DNA of 64,000 nucleotides from Paenibacillus sp. UNC451MF. Lineage in GTDB: Bacteria; Bacillota; Bacilli; Paenibacillales; NBRC-103111. The translations under genes and the position numbers were made by a program. Where the stretch lies: the NCBI RefSeq assembly GCF_000686845.1, contig NZ_JMLS01000003.1:124001-188000 (forward strand). The letters run 5' to 3'. Positions 1 to 8,537 of this stretch are shown here, piece after piece. How positions within the stretch are numbered: position 1 is the first letter of the stretch; each line of letters opens with the position of its first letter. The notes beneath the pieces are model-generated. The model saw nothing but the letters and a program-made list of their open reading frames with translations. It ran no database searches and had not been told where the DNA came from.

Positions 1-975
1 AAGGAATACCAGCCAAGCTATTGGTACTTCCACCAATATCCGAAAAATCCGAAAGATAAAGCCACCTACACTCATTTGAAAAGAGTGGATCGTGCGGTCT
101 ACCATTATTTGAATACGCTAGGAGTAGCCAAACTATGTGAGCTGACCAGTGATGAGGAAGCGCATACATACTACAAGCTGGCTGATGAAATCAAGCACGA
201 TATTATCGAAAAGATGTGGGATGACGCTTCACAGTACTTCTATGATCTACACTACCTTACCGATGAAAAAGCATTGGTGAAAAATATTGTGGGCATTTAT
301 CCCGGCTGGGCAGAAATAATCGATGATAGCTTCAATGGCATGATTGAGCACCTGTTTGATGAACGGGAGTTTCATACCCGATGCCCGTTTCCGTCTGTTT
401 CCGCCGACTGTCCTGCCTATTCGAAAGAAGGAGGTTGGATGGGGCATTTCGTTAAAGGCCGCAACGGCTGCGTCTGGGATGGTCCCACATGGCCGTATAC
501 GAACTCGATTGCCCTAGATGCACTTGCGAAGGAAAGCAAAAGAAGAGACCACCAATTTGACAGCGAGTTCGCTTCTTACTTCCGTGAATATTCATTCCTT
601 CACTTTATGCAAAGAGATTTGAACCAGCCAGGTCTGGTCGAGCATTACAATAGCGAGACAGGTGAGCCATTAAGTGACGAACAGGAATATAACCATTCTT
701 ATTATATTGATTTACTTATTTCACACGTAGCGGGTTTGACTGTAGAGCATGACCGGGTTGTACTCGACCCGTTAGATGTAGGCTTGGACTATTTTTGTCT
801 GGATCGCATTAAGGCGGCTGGAATGGATATACGAATCACGTATAGAAAACCGGGTGTTTTGCAAACAGGGCTTACTGAAATGGATGAAGGCTATCGTTTA
901 TTCGTAAATGGTAAGCTCACGTTCAGCAGTCCCAGGCTAAGTCGAGCTGAATTGGCAGTTCACGAACTTCATTAA
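1..975 (+). CDS. Glycoside hydrolase, MGH1/GH63-like (alpha/alpha)6 barrel, 5'-partial
   Basis: The reading frame is open from base 1, so the gene begins upstream of the window; the 324 visible residues are the C-terminal part. An (alpha/alpha)6-toroid glycosidase related to the GH37/GH63/mannosylglycerate-hydrolase group is suggested by the segment GCVWDGPTWPYTNSIALDAL at about residues 156-175, a Trp/Asp/Pro-rich active-site strip of that fold, and by helical repeats around it. The end (after about residue 240) looks like a small beta-sandwich cap. No substrate can be named. It probably belongs to the same transcription unit as the sialidase-like gene 45 bp downstream. Alternatives are other six-hairpin glycosidases. 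Confidence 0.7.
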   Translation, partial: KEYQPSYWYFHQYPKNPKDKATYTHLKRVDRAVYHYLNTLGVAKLCELTSDEEAHTYYKLADEIKHDIIEKMWDDASQYFYDLHYLTDEKALVKNIVGIYPGWAEIIDDSFNGMIEHLFDEREFHTRCPFPSVSADCPAYSKEGGWMGHFVKGRNGCVWDGPTWPYTNSIALDALAKESKRRDHQFDSEFASYFREYSFLHFMQRDLNQPGLVEHYNSETGEPLSDEQEYNHSYYIDLLISHVAGLTVEHDRVVLDPLDVGLDYFCLDRIKAAGMDIRITYRKPGVLQTGLTEMDEGYRLFVNGKLTFSSPRLSRAELAVHELH

Positions 976-1020
976 GCTTGTTTGCTTAAAAAAGTAAAAA
1001 GGAACAAGGAGTGTTTGATC

Positions 1021-2085
1021 ATGACTCGATTTAATGGAATGGTCTCCCGCTCGGAGACAGACCCCGCACTTATGGAGGCTTTTCTTCCCATAGTGCATCC
1101 GAATGACAGCCATGCGGCCAATTTAGTGGAGCTGGATAACGGTGATCTGCTGTGCGTCTGGTTTACGGGCAGCGGGGAGGGCAACCCCGATACGAACATT
1201 GTTATGTCGAGACTGGCTGCGGGATCTAATGTTTGGAGTACACCGATACAGCTATCTGATGATCCGGAACGTTCGGAGCAAAATCCGGTTGTGTTTCAAG
1301 CGCCAGACGGCAAAGTATGGCTGTTCCATACCTCCAATGAGCCGCATAACCAAAAAACGTCAAGAGTCGTCTGCCGGGTTTCGGAGGACAGAGGCTACAC
1401 ATGGGGACCTGTCGAAGTTTTATTTGATGGCCTGGGTATTTTCCTGAGACAACAACTGATTGTACTGGCTAACGGCGATTGGCTCCTGCCTGCCTATTAC
1501 TGCAAGCTGGATGGACATTACAGTGTGGTACAAATAAGCTCGGACCAAGGGAAAACGTGGAAGGAATATCCGGTGCAGGATAGTGTCCATCGGGTTCAAA
1601 TGAGTATTGTCGAGTTAAGCGGAGGCAGTCTTTATGCGGTATTCCGCAGCCGCCAGGCAGACCGAGTCTATACTAGTCTATCGCAAGATAATGGAAAGAC
1701 TTGGACATCACCGGTCAAGAGCACTCTGGCTAACAACAATTCATCGATTCAATTGACCAAGCTGCAGAACGGCCATTTGGCTCTTATCTTCAATGATTCC
1801 ACGATGGAGCGCGATCAGTTCAGGTGGGTTTCCAGCAAGGGAACCTTTCGAAGAAAACCGCTTCGTACTCCGCTGACCTTGGCGATATCGACGGACGATG
1901 GAAAGACATGGCCTTATTACCGTAACGTGCAAATGGCGGATTTGGAATATAAAGAATCCGAGATCGGTTATTCCTATCCGACTATTATGACAACGAGAGA
2001 CGGCAAAATTCATATTGCTTTTTCCTTTTTGCGCAAGGGGATTAAGTATGTTTGTGTGGATGAGGATTGGGTGCATAATTCATAA
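1021..2085 (+). CDS. Sialidase-like BNR/Asp-box beta-propeller protein
   Basis: 354 residues. Four Asp-box motifs of the S-x-D-x-G-x-T-W type are visible: SEDRGYTW (about 121), SSDQGKTW (173), SQDNGKTW (221) and STDDGKTW (290), spaced as in six-bladed BNR propellers. No signal peptide is seen, so the protein is likely cytoplasmic. The ATG at 1021 is chosen because AAGGAG sits about 10 nt upstream; an in-frame TTG at 982 has no ribosome binding site. Proteins of this class include exo-alpha-sialidases but also many plant-polysaccharide enzymes of unknown specificity. The neighbourhood makes a non-sialic-acid glycan the more likely substrate; that is inference. Confidence 0.8.
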   Translation: MTRFNGMVSRSETDPALMEAFLPIVHPNDSHAANLVELDNGDLLCVWFTGSGEGNPDTNIVMSRLAAGSNVWSTPIQLSDDPERSEQNPVVFQAPDGKVWLFHTSNEPHNQKTSRVVCRVSEDRGYTWGPVEVLFDGLGIFLRQQLIVLANGDWLLPAYYCKLDGHYSVVQISSDQGKTWKEYPVQDSVHRVQMSIVELSGGSLYAVFRSRQADRVYTSLSQDNGKTWTSPVKSTLANNNSSIQLTKLQNGHLALIFNDSTMERDQFRWVSSKGTFRRKPLRTPLTLAISTDDGKTWPYYRNVQMADLEYKESEIGYSYPTIMTTRDGKIHIAFSFLRKGIKYVCVDEDWVHNS

Positions 2086-2116
2086 CGAGCGATGGATAGC
2101 AAACGTCAATAGTGTG

Positions 2117-2158
2117 TGTTCAAAAAGCTGCATGATCCAAAGGGGGGCTTTTTGAACA
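2117..2158. promoter_or_regulatory. Perfect 12-bp inverted repeat upstream of the AraC gene
   Basis: TGTTCAAAAAGC at 2117-2128 is exactly reverse-complemented by GCTTTTTGAACA at 2147-2158, with an 18-nt spacer that includes a run of six G. It lies between the sialidase-like gene and the AraC regulator start. It could be an operator for the regulator, or a weak terminator of the upstream unit; no U-run follows the second arm, so a terminator is less likely. Confidence 0.5.
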
Positions 2159-2208
2159 TACTCTATGTAAGGGCTTGCAATAAAAATCATGTACCTGAGG
2201 TGATGGTC

Positions 2209-3099
2209 ATGAACGGGAGAATCGATCATTTTACTGGCGATCTCTTTTTCGATGAGAATATGGATATTTTCATAAATCGTGAGTTGGAATCGTTTTCAAC
2301 TGTGCAGCATACACACGATTTTACGGAAATCAGCTATGTGGGAGAAGGTAGCGGATATCACTACATAGAAGATCAAGTGATTCCAATAAAGCAGGGGGAT
2401 CTGTTTGTAATACCGATAGGAACGTCGCATGTGTTTCGTCCTTCCTCACCTAAACAGGATAAAACGCTCGTCATTTATAATTGCATCTTTCGAACCGAGC
2501 TGCTGGATGGCTGGAAGCATCTTATTCAGAGAGATTCCTACACCTACAATATTTTTTATTATCCTCACGAATGTACTGAACGGTGGCTGCACTTTCAGGA
2601 TAAGCATGATACGTTTTTTAATATCGTTCAAACCATGTACTCGGAATATTTGAAGCGAAGCACAGGTTACGAGACCGTATTGACCGCAATGCTGATTCAG
2701 ATGCTGGTGATGCTGAAGCGCTTTGAATTAAAAAATGAAGAGGAACCTGCCTCGTTTAGCAAGCTGGAAGAAGTGGTCCATTTCATTAAAAATAATTACA
2801 CGCAAAACATTACTGTTCAAGATGTTGCTGATTATTTCTATTTAAGTGCAAGTCATTTTCAGCGCTTATTTAAAAAGACGACAGGGCTTACTTTCACTCA
2901 GTATTTGCAAAATGTTCGCATCCAAAAGTGCTGCGAGCTATTAAAGTCAACTGATATTCCAATTTACCAAATCGCTAATCAAGTCGGTTATTTGGATATG
3001 AAGTTTTTCCACGCCTTGTTTCGTAAAAAAACCGGAGTGACTCCTCGACAGTATAGGCAAAACTTTCAAGAATTTGAGGATAAAGCTATATCATTTTAA
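2209..3099 (+). CDS. AraC-family transcriptional regulator with N-terminal cupin
   Basis: 296 residues. The N-terminal half has an AraC-type cupin sensor pattern (HTHDFTEISYV, then GDLFVIPIGTSHVF). Residues about 185-287 form two helix-turn-helix units: VQDVADYFYLSASHFQRLFK and the second unit with QIANQVGYLDMKFFHALFRK followed by TGVTPRQYR, the classical AraC signature. The ATG at 2209 is chosen because GAGGTG lies 6 nt upstream; an in-frame GTG at 2116 lacks a binding site and sits inside the inverted repeat. Such proteins sense a sugar and activate adjacent glycan operons. It is the only recognisable DNA-binding regulator in the window, and so the first candidate controller of the flanking units. 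Confidence 0.9.
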   Translation: MNGRIDHFTGDLFFDENMDIFINRELESFSTVQHTHDFTEISYVGEGSGYHYIEDQVIPIKQGDLFVIPIGTSHVFRPSSPKQDKTLVIYNCIFRTELLDGWKHLIQRDSYTYNIFYYPHECTERWLHFQDKHDTFFNIVQTMYSEYLKRSTGYETVLTAMLIQMLVMLKRFELKNEEEPASFSKLEEVVHFIKNNYTQNITVQDVADYFYLSASHFQRLFKKTTGLTFTQYLQNVRIQKCCELLKSTDIPIYQIANQVGYLDMKFFHALFRKKTGVTPRQYRQNFQEFEDKAISF

Positions 3100-3108
3100 C
3101 CTGCTGGG

Positions 3109-3140
3109 GCTGGCCATAATTATGGAACAGCTCTTTTTGT
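3109..3140 (+). terminator. Probable intrinsic terminator after the AraC gene
   Basis: GCTG-G-CCATAATTATGG-AA-CAGC forms a stem containing a perfect 12-bp palindrome, and is followed by CTCTTTTTGTT. It lies 10 bp after the regulator stop codon. Confidence 0.5.
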
Positions 3141-3174
3141 TGCATGCTACTACCTACGATTGGAGGAATGACCA

Positions 3175-4200
3175 GTGTGGTCACCAGACGAATATTTAAA
3201 GCAGCTGTATGACAGCAAGGATCAGATGAGGGAGCACGTATTAGGTCCGCAGCATTGGAGAGAGAGGAAAGGGGAAGTGAGAACGAAGCTCATGAAAGCG
3301 TTGGGGAGCTTACCTAACGGCAGTGTGAGCTTGAACCCGGTATTGCTAGAAAGAACCGAAAGAGAAGATTGTATTGTAGAACGAGTCGCTTTTGCAACGG
3401 CAGAGCATTTGCGGATTCCAGCCTATGTACTGATTCCAAAGCAGCTTGAAGCAAGAGCTCCGGCTGTGCTGGCTTGGCATGGTCATGGATATGGCAGCAG
3501 AGAAATTGTTGGCTTGCAGCCGGATGGAACGGTGGATGAGGGTGAGCCTGGCATCCATCAGCATTTTGCCGTTCAGCTTGTACGTAGAGGAATGATTGTC
3601 ATAGCACCTGAGATAATAGGCTTTGGTGATCGTAGGCTGGCAGCGGATCGAGTGAAGGACCCTAAGAAAGCAAGCTCCTGTTTTGCGCTTTCCTCACGTC
3701 TGTTGCTGTACGGGCAAACCTTAGCCGGGCTGCGTGTGTACGAAGCTATGCGTGCTTTGGACTACTTGCTTAGCAGAGATGAAGTGGACCCGGGGCGGAT
3801 CGGGAGCATGGGATTCTCCGGCGGAGGGATGATCGCTGCTTTATCTGCCGCATTGGATGATCGTATCCAGGCTGTCGTATTAAGTGCATTTACAAGCACG
3901 TTCAGAGGAAGCCTTCTTGCGATGAATCATTGCATAGACAATTATTTGCCTTCTGTTCTTGAGTATGCAGATCTACCGGAGCTGATAGGGCTGATCTGGC
4001 CCCGGTCGTTATTTATTGAATCGGGAATGGAGGACACGCTATTTCCTGAATCTTCAGTTAGGGAAGCTTTGACCGTATTAGAACGAATATATCAGGAAGA
4101 GGATGCTTTGGAGCGGCTGCAAGCCGATCTATTTCCAGGTAAACATGAGGTTTCGGGCAGAAAATCTTATGATTGGCTCGCTCAAAGGCTGAGAGCATGA
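3175..4200 (+). CDS. Alpha/beta-hydrolase (acetyl-xylan-esterase/dienelactone-hydrolase-like)
   Basis: 341 residues, no signal peptide. The core is an alpha/beta-hydrolase: HGHGYGS oxyanion region near residue 102, nucleophile elbow GFSGGG with Ser at about 215, acid Asp at about 287 (ESGMEDTLFP) and His at about 324 (GKHEVSG). The family contains carbohydrate esterases that remove acetyl or other acyl groups from sugars, which would fit deacylation of imported oligosaccharides; the exact substrate is unknown. The GTG start at 3175 is chosen because GGAGG lies 8 nt upstream; the ATG at 3168 is out of frame. Confidence 0.8.
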   Translation: MWSPDEYLKQLYDSKDQMREHVLGPQHWRERKGEVRTKLMKALGSLPNGSVSLNPVLLERTEREDCIVERVAFATAEHLRIPAYVLIPKQLEARAPAVLAWHGHGYGSREIVGLQPDGTVDEGEPGIHQHFAVQLVRRGMIVIAPEIIGFGDRRLAADRVKDPKKASSCFALSSRLLLYGQTLAGLRVYEAMRALDYLLSRDEVDPGRIGSMGFSGGGMIAALSAALDDRIQAVVLSAFTSTFRGSLLAMNHCIDNYLPSVLEYADLPELIGLIWPRSLFIESGMEDTLFPESSVREALTVLERIYQEEDALERLQADLFPGKHEVSGRKSYDWLAQRLRA

Positions 4201-4204
4201 TTAC

Positions 4205-4258
4205 CCTATAGAGTAAGTTATCATCACCTATAATCCTGTAAATCAGCAGATGTATAAT
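4205..4258 (+). promoter_or_regulatory. Candidate promoter with paired CCTATA boxes (ABC ATPase operon)
   Basis: CCTATA occurs at 4205-4210 and 4227-4232, 22 bp apart start to start, followed by TGTATAAT with TATAAT at 4253-4258. The paired boxes match those found upstream of four units between 42 and 56 kb. Here the spacer to the -10 hexamer is 20 rather than 17 bp and the TTTC element is absent, so this is the most divergent member. Confidence 0.45.
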
Positions 4259-4371
4259 GGAAAAAAATGAAGGGAAACAAAGAAGCTTTGCCTTCAGGCT
4301 GTTGAGATGATGAGGATATCGTTACGATTCAGGTAGTAAGATGTACCTAAGAGTCAGTGGCGGGAAACAAT

Positions 4372-4385
4372 TGAAACCGTTCTCA
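4372..4385 (+). promoter_or_regulatory. Candidate cre (CcpA) operator
   Basis: TGAAACCGTTCTCA fits the Bacillus cre consensus TGWNANCGNTNWCA at every position and is flanked symmetrically by T and A. It lies 36 bp upstream of the ATPase start and downstream of the candidate promoter, a position typical for roadblock-type catabolite repression. That the site is used is inference. Confidence 0.55.
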
Positions 4386-4421
4386 AATAATGGATTAAAT
4401 AAGTGTATCGGAGGTGCTGCA

Positions 4422-5543
4422 ATGGGGCGCATTCTTTTAAACCACATTGAAAAGAAATACGGCAAAGATAAGGGGTACGCGGTAAGAGATTTTCATTTGG
4501 AAATTGCTGATGGCGAATTTCTGGTTATGGTCGGTCCGTCCGGCTGTGGGAAATCAACGACGCTTCGAATGATTGCAGGTTTAGAGGACATATCATCGGG
4601 AGAGCTGTATATCGGTGAGCAGTTGGTCAACCATTTGCCGCCAAAAGATAGGGACATTGCAATGGTATTTCAGAACTATGCCTTATACCCGAATATGAGC
4701 GTTTTCGAGAATATCGCATTCGGCTTGCGTTTGAGAAAAATGCCTAAGCATGAAATTGATCTGGCGGTCAAAAAAACATCCAGAATATTGGAAATTGAAC
4801 CCTTCTTGAACAGGAAGCCAAGGCAATTGTCCGGCGGTCAGCGTCAACGGGTTGCACTGGGAAGGGCTATTGTCCGTAATCCACAAGTGTTTTTGATGGA
4901 TGAGCCTCTATCTAACCTGGACGCTAAATTAAGAGTGCAGATGAGAACTGAAATTATTCGGCTTCATAAACAGCTTGGAGTTACGATGGTATATGTGACG
5001 CACGATCAGGTAGAAGCTATGACGATGGGACATCGAATAGTGGTTATGAATAATGGCGTCATCCAGCAGGTGGACACACCACAAAGGATATACAACCATC
5101 CGCGTAACATGTTTGTCGCAGGATTCATCGGAACGCCGCCGATCAATCTCGTTGAAGGCCAGATTCTCGAGAATGCCGACGGCTTGCTGGAATTTCATAC
5201 GAATCGATACTGCTTACAAATTCCGGAAGAGCAATCGAATGTGCTCAGAAGCAAGAACAAAGTTAATCGCAATGTCATTCTAGGCATCCGCTGTGAAAAC
5301 ATTCATCTTGAGGCAGATTATCGTGACGCGAATCCCGGATCGCAAATTGTAGGAATTCAAAAAATTAATGAGTTAATGGGCGCAGATATGTACTTGTACC
5401 TGGATATCGGAGTTTCGAATTTTCTTATCGCACGAACTCGTCCGGAGCATTTATTTACTGAAAATGAAAAAATTACATTGACTCTCAATATGCGAAAAGC
5501 GTTATTTTTCGATAAGGATACTATGGACAATTTGGCGTATTAA
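4422..5543 (+). CDS. Sugar ABC importer ATP-binding protein (MsmX/UgpC type)
   Basis: 373 residues. Walker A GPSGCGKST begins at about residue 38, the ABC signature LSGGQRQRVALGRA at 136, Walker B FLMDEPLSNLDA around 160, then the H-loop VTHDQVEAMTMG. A C-terminal OB/TOBE-type regulatory domain of about 130 residues follows (FIGTPPINLVEGQ onward), as in MalK, UgpC and MsmX. The ATG at 4422 has GGAGGTG 6-7 nt upstream; an upstream in-frame start at 4341 has no binding site. It is the only importer ATPase in the window, while two CUT1 permease pairs are present (8524-10404 and 37928-39787). It therefore probably energises both, as MsmX does in Bacillus (inference). Confidence 0.93.
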   Translation: MGRILLNHIEKKYGKDKGYAVRDFHLEIADGEFLVMVGPSGCGKSTTLRMIAGLEDISSGELYIGEQLVNHLPPKDRDIAMVFQNYALYPNMSVFENIAFGLRLRKMPKHEIDLAVKKTSRILEIEPFLNRKPRQLSGGQRQRVALGRAIVRNPQVFLMDEPLSNLDAKLRVQMRTEIIRLHKQLGVTMVYVTHDQVEAMTMGHRIVVMNNGVIQQVDTPQRIYNHPRNMFVAGFIGTPPINLVEGQILENADGLLEFHTNRYCLQIPEEQSNVLRSKNKVNRNVILGIRCENIHLEADYRDANPGSQIVGIQKINELMGADMYLYLDIGVSNFLIARTRPEHLFTENEKITLTLNMRKALFFDKDTMDNLAY

Positions 5544-5564
5544 AGCTAAAGATACAGCAGAGGA

Positions 5565-8537
5565 ATGGAGTTGAAAGCGTTGTTACGAACTCGAGCGTGG
5601 ATTACGACCATGCTGGCGCTCGTCCTTGTACTGAGTCCTACGCTTTCCGGTATGGCAGATCAAACAAGTACAAAGGGAACAAGCGATAACGGTACAAAGA
5701 CAAAGAATGTAAGCAGTGAAGCGGGCGAAACCAAGCCTCTGGACCCATACTATTTTGAGGTGCTTGACGGTTGGAATAAGAACGGGGCTATAACGAATCA
5801 TAACGGGAGCATCACCATTCCTGGTTCGAAGATTAGTGGTAAGTCCGAAAGAGCCAATGCTGTTGTAGGTCCCTATGATGGGAAAGACGGCGTCATGATA
5901 TGGAATGCTCAAGGAGACGAATGGATCGAGTACGAATTCAATGTGGACCAGGGCGGTTTATACAACATAACGTTGTCGTATCATCCATTCGTCGATGCAT
6001 CGCATCGCAAGCCGATTGCTTGGAATGTTACGCTAGACGACAAGAACCCATTTCTTGAATCCAAATCGGTTCAGCTCTACAGGCAATGGAAAGATCAGCT
6101 GCCAGCCCGCAAAGATGATAACGGTGATGAAATTCGTCCGATGGCCGTTGATGTATCCGGATGGATGAACGATTCATTCCGTGATTCAGGTGGTGCCTAC
6201 GAAGACCCTTTGCAATGGAACTTGACTCCAGGCAAGCATAAGCTTCGGTTTTCGGGCAGCGATCCTGTAGCGATTGAAACAATCTCTCTCAAAGCGCCAG
6301 CCAAGGCTGAGGATTATAAGACCTATAGAAGCGCTCAGCCATCGGGAGTGCCTGCAGTTAACGCGAACCCTATCGTAATTGAAGCGGAGCAGGTGCAGTG
6401 GAAGAACGACTCATCCATACCGCTAACTTATGACAATGACATTGCTTCGGTACCTTACGTCCGGGGGAAAATTACATACAACACGATCGACGGGCAGCGA
6501 TGGTCGACGGGGAATCAGGAGGTCAGCTGGAGCTTTGACGTTCCTGAGGACGGTTATTATAAAATAGGGATGCGCGCGCAGCAGTCTTTTTTATCGAACC
6601 GTTCATCGTTTCGCTCCATCACCATTAACGGAAAAACACCTTTCATCGAGTTGAAAGCGTACCGGTTTTTGTACGCTTCCGGCTGGAAAGGCATCACGCT
6701 GGAAGATGTGCAGGGCAAGCCGTATGAGTTTTATTTGAAAAAAGGAACCAATACGATGTCCATGCGCGTCACACAAGCACCGCTCAAGTCTACCATTGTA
6801 GAATTGGAAAAAAGCATTGCTCAGCTGAAGAAGCTGGCCGCCGACTTAAAAGCGTTGACGGGCGGAGTGGACGACAAAAACCGGACTTGGGATATTCAAA
6901 AGGATCTTCCGGGTTTTGTTGATGAATTGAAAGGCTTGGGCGACAATCTCGATAGTGCCCGTACTAGATTGGAAACGATCAATGGCCGCCCGGATGCAGT
7001 TTCACAAGGGATTGTTACGGTTATTCAGGATATCCGCTCACTCTTGAAAGATGTGAATGAAATTCCATACGAAGCAAGCAGGCTCGTGACGATGCAGGGG
7101 AAGATCGGCGATCTCATTCAACAGCTTAACTCGCAGCCGCTTCAATTGGATAGGATCATGGTAGCTCCGGTGCAACAAGATTTCCTAAGGATGGAAGCTA
7201 CGTTTACTCAAAAAATTCAAGGGGCATTCATCAACTTTTTTTATTCCTTTATGCCTAAAGAAAATTTGAATAAGGTTCAAGATGATGTTCTCAATGTTTG
7301 GGTCTTGCGAGGCAGGGATTATGTGAACCTCCTGCAGGATATGGCAAACGAATCGTTTACCCCCCAGACGGGCATTAAGGTTAAAGTTAATTTGCTTCCA
7401 GATGCCGGGCTTCTTGTATTGATGAATGCTGCAGGTATTGCGCCAGATGTAGCGTTAGGCTTGTCCCAAGACCTTCCTTTCGAATACGCGCTGCGTAACG
7501 GGATCTACGATTTGAAACAGTTCCCTGATTTCGATACGGTCTTTAAACGGTTTGCTCCGGGCTCATGGACGCCTTTCTATTATAACGGAGGATATTTTGG
7601 CGTACCGGAGACACAAACGTTCCAAATGATGTATTACCGGAAAGATATATTGCAAAATTTGGGTTTAAAGGTTCCGGACACTTGGGATGAACTGTATAAA
7701 ATGCTCCCCATCATACAGCAAAACGGAATGAACATAACACCAGTTGGTCACAATCCATTCTTCCTGCAAAACGGAGCAGATTACTTCGCTGAAGATGGTT
7801 CTAAAACGACTATCGGTTCGGAAAAAGGATTTGATTCATTTAAGAAATGGACTGACCTGTACAATAAATATGCCGTTGATCGTTCCTTATCAAGCTTCTA
7901 TCAACATTTTCGCGATGGGACAATTCCGCTTGGGATAGCAGATCTGAGTATGTACATCGAATTAACCGTAGCAGCTCCCGAGCTGAACGGTTGGTGGGGC
8001 GTTGCTCCAATTCCAGGCGTAAAGCAGGACAACGGAACGGTGGCCCGATGGATGGGCGGAGGCATGCAGTCATCTGCAATATTCAAGCAAACCAAGAAAC
8101 CTAACGAGAGTTGGGAATTCTTGAAATGGTGGACTTCCGCAGAAGTACAAGAAAAGTATGGAACTGATCTGGAGACTTTGAATGGTGTCAGCTTCCGATG
8201 GAATACCTCCAATATCGATGCTTTTGCCAAGCTTCCATGGAAAGAAGACGACCTCAAAGGAATTATGGAGCAATGGAGATGGTTTAGAGAAATTCCGAAT
8301 GTTCCAGGCAGCTATTTTATGGAGCGTGAGCTGCAGAATGCATGGAACCGGACTGTCGTAGACGGAATTAACTATAGAACCTCTCTTGAAACCGCCATTG
8401 TTGATATTGACAGGGAAATTCAGAGGAAAATGCAGGAGTTCCATTTTATTAATGAGAACGGTGAAGTTATAAAATCATTAAATTTACCGAAAATAACCGA
8501 GCCATGGGAAGGAGTGGATAAGTATGTTAAAAAGTGA
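5565..8537 (+). CDS. Giant extracellular solute-binding protein with N-terminal carbohydrate-binding-like modules
   Basis: 990 residues, more than twice the usual size of a CUT1 binding protein. An N-terminal secretion signal (about 1-31) lacks a lipobox Cys. Two beta-sandwich, CBM-like regions follow: about 48-245 (with DEWIEYEFNVDQGGLYNITL) and about 262-405 (VIEAEQVQW, WSFDVPEDGYYKIGMRA). Residues about 407-535 are Leu/Lys/Glu/Asp-rich and probably a long alpha-helical or coiled-coil segment. The binding protein fold covers about 575-985 (LNVWVLRGRDYVNLL, GVPETQTFQMMYYRKDIL). The ATG at 5565 has its only GA-rich motif 1-2 nt away; a TTG at 5580 is better placed (GGAG 9 nt upstream), so the true start may be 5580. 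It overlaps the first permease by 14 nt and is surely its partner. Confidence 0.85.
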   Translation: MELKALLRTRAWITTMLALVLVLSPTLSGMADQTSTKGTSDNGTKTKNVSSEAGETKPLDPYYFEVLDGWNKNGAITNHNGSITIPGSKISGKSERANAVVGPYDGKDGVMIWNAQGDEWIEYEFNVDQGGLYNITLSYHPFVDASHRKPIAWNVTLDDKNPFLESKSVQLYRQWKDQLPARKDDNGDEIRPMAVDVSGWMNDSFRDSGGAYEDPLQWNLTPGKHKLRFSGSDPVAIETISLKAPAKAEDYKTYRSAQPSGVPAVNANPIVIEAEQVQWKNDSSIPLTYDNDIASVPYVRGKITYNTIDGQRWSTGNQEVSWSFDVPEDGYYKIGMRAQQSFLSNRSSFRSITINGKTPFIELKAYRFLYASGWKGITLEDVQGKPYEFYLKKGTNTMSMRVTQAPLKSTIVELEKSIAQLKKLAADLKALTGGVDDKNRTWDIQKDLPGFVDELKGLGDNLDSARTRLETINGRPDAVSQGIVTVIQDIRSLLKDVNEIPYEASRLVTMQGKIGDLIQQLNSQPLQLDRIMVAPVQQDFLRMEATFTQKIQGAFINFFYSFMPKENLNKVQDDVLNVWVLRGRDYVNLLQDMANESFTPQTGIKVKVNLLPDAGLLVLMNAAGIAPDVALGLSQDLPFEYALRNGIYDLKQFPDFDTVFKRFAPGSWTPFYYNGGYFGVPETQTFQMMYYRKDILQNLGLKVPDTWDELYKMLPIIQQNGMNITPVGHNPFFLQNGADYFAEDGSKTTIGSEKGFDSFKKWTDLYNKYAVDRSLSSFYQHFRDGTIPLGIADLSMYIELTVAAPELNGWWGVAPIPGVKQDNGTVARWMGGGMQSSAIFKQTKKPNESWEFLKWWTSAEVQEKYGTDLETLNGVSFRWNTSNIDAFAKLPWKEDDLKGIMEQWRWFREIPNVPGSYFMERELQNAWNRTVVDGINYRTSLETAIVDIDREIQRKMQEFHFINENGEVIKSLNLPKITEPWEGVDKYVKK

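Noticed and set aside
5571-5584. Second cre-like site at the start of the giant binding-protein gene
   Set aside because: TGAAAGCGTTGTTA departs from the consensus at a conserved terminal position and lies over the start region; too weak to claim.
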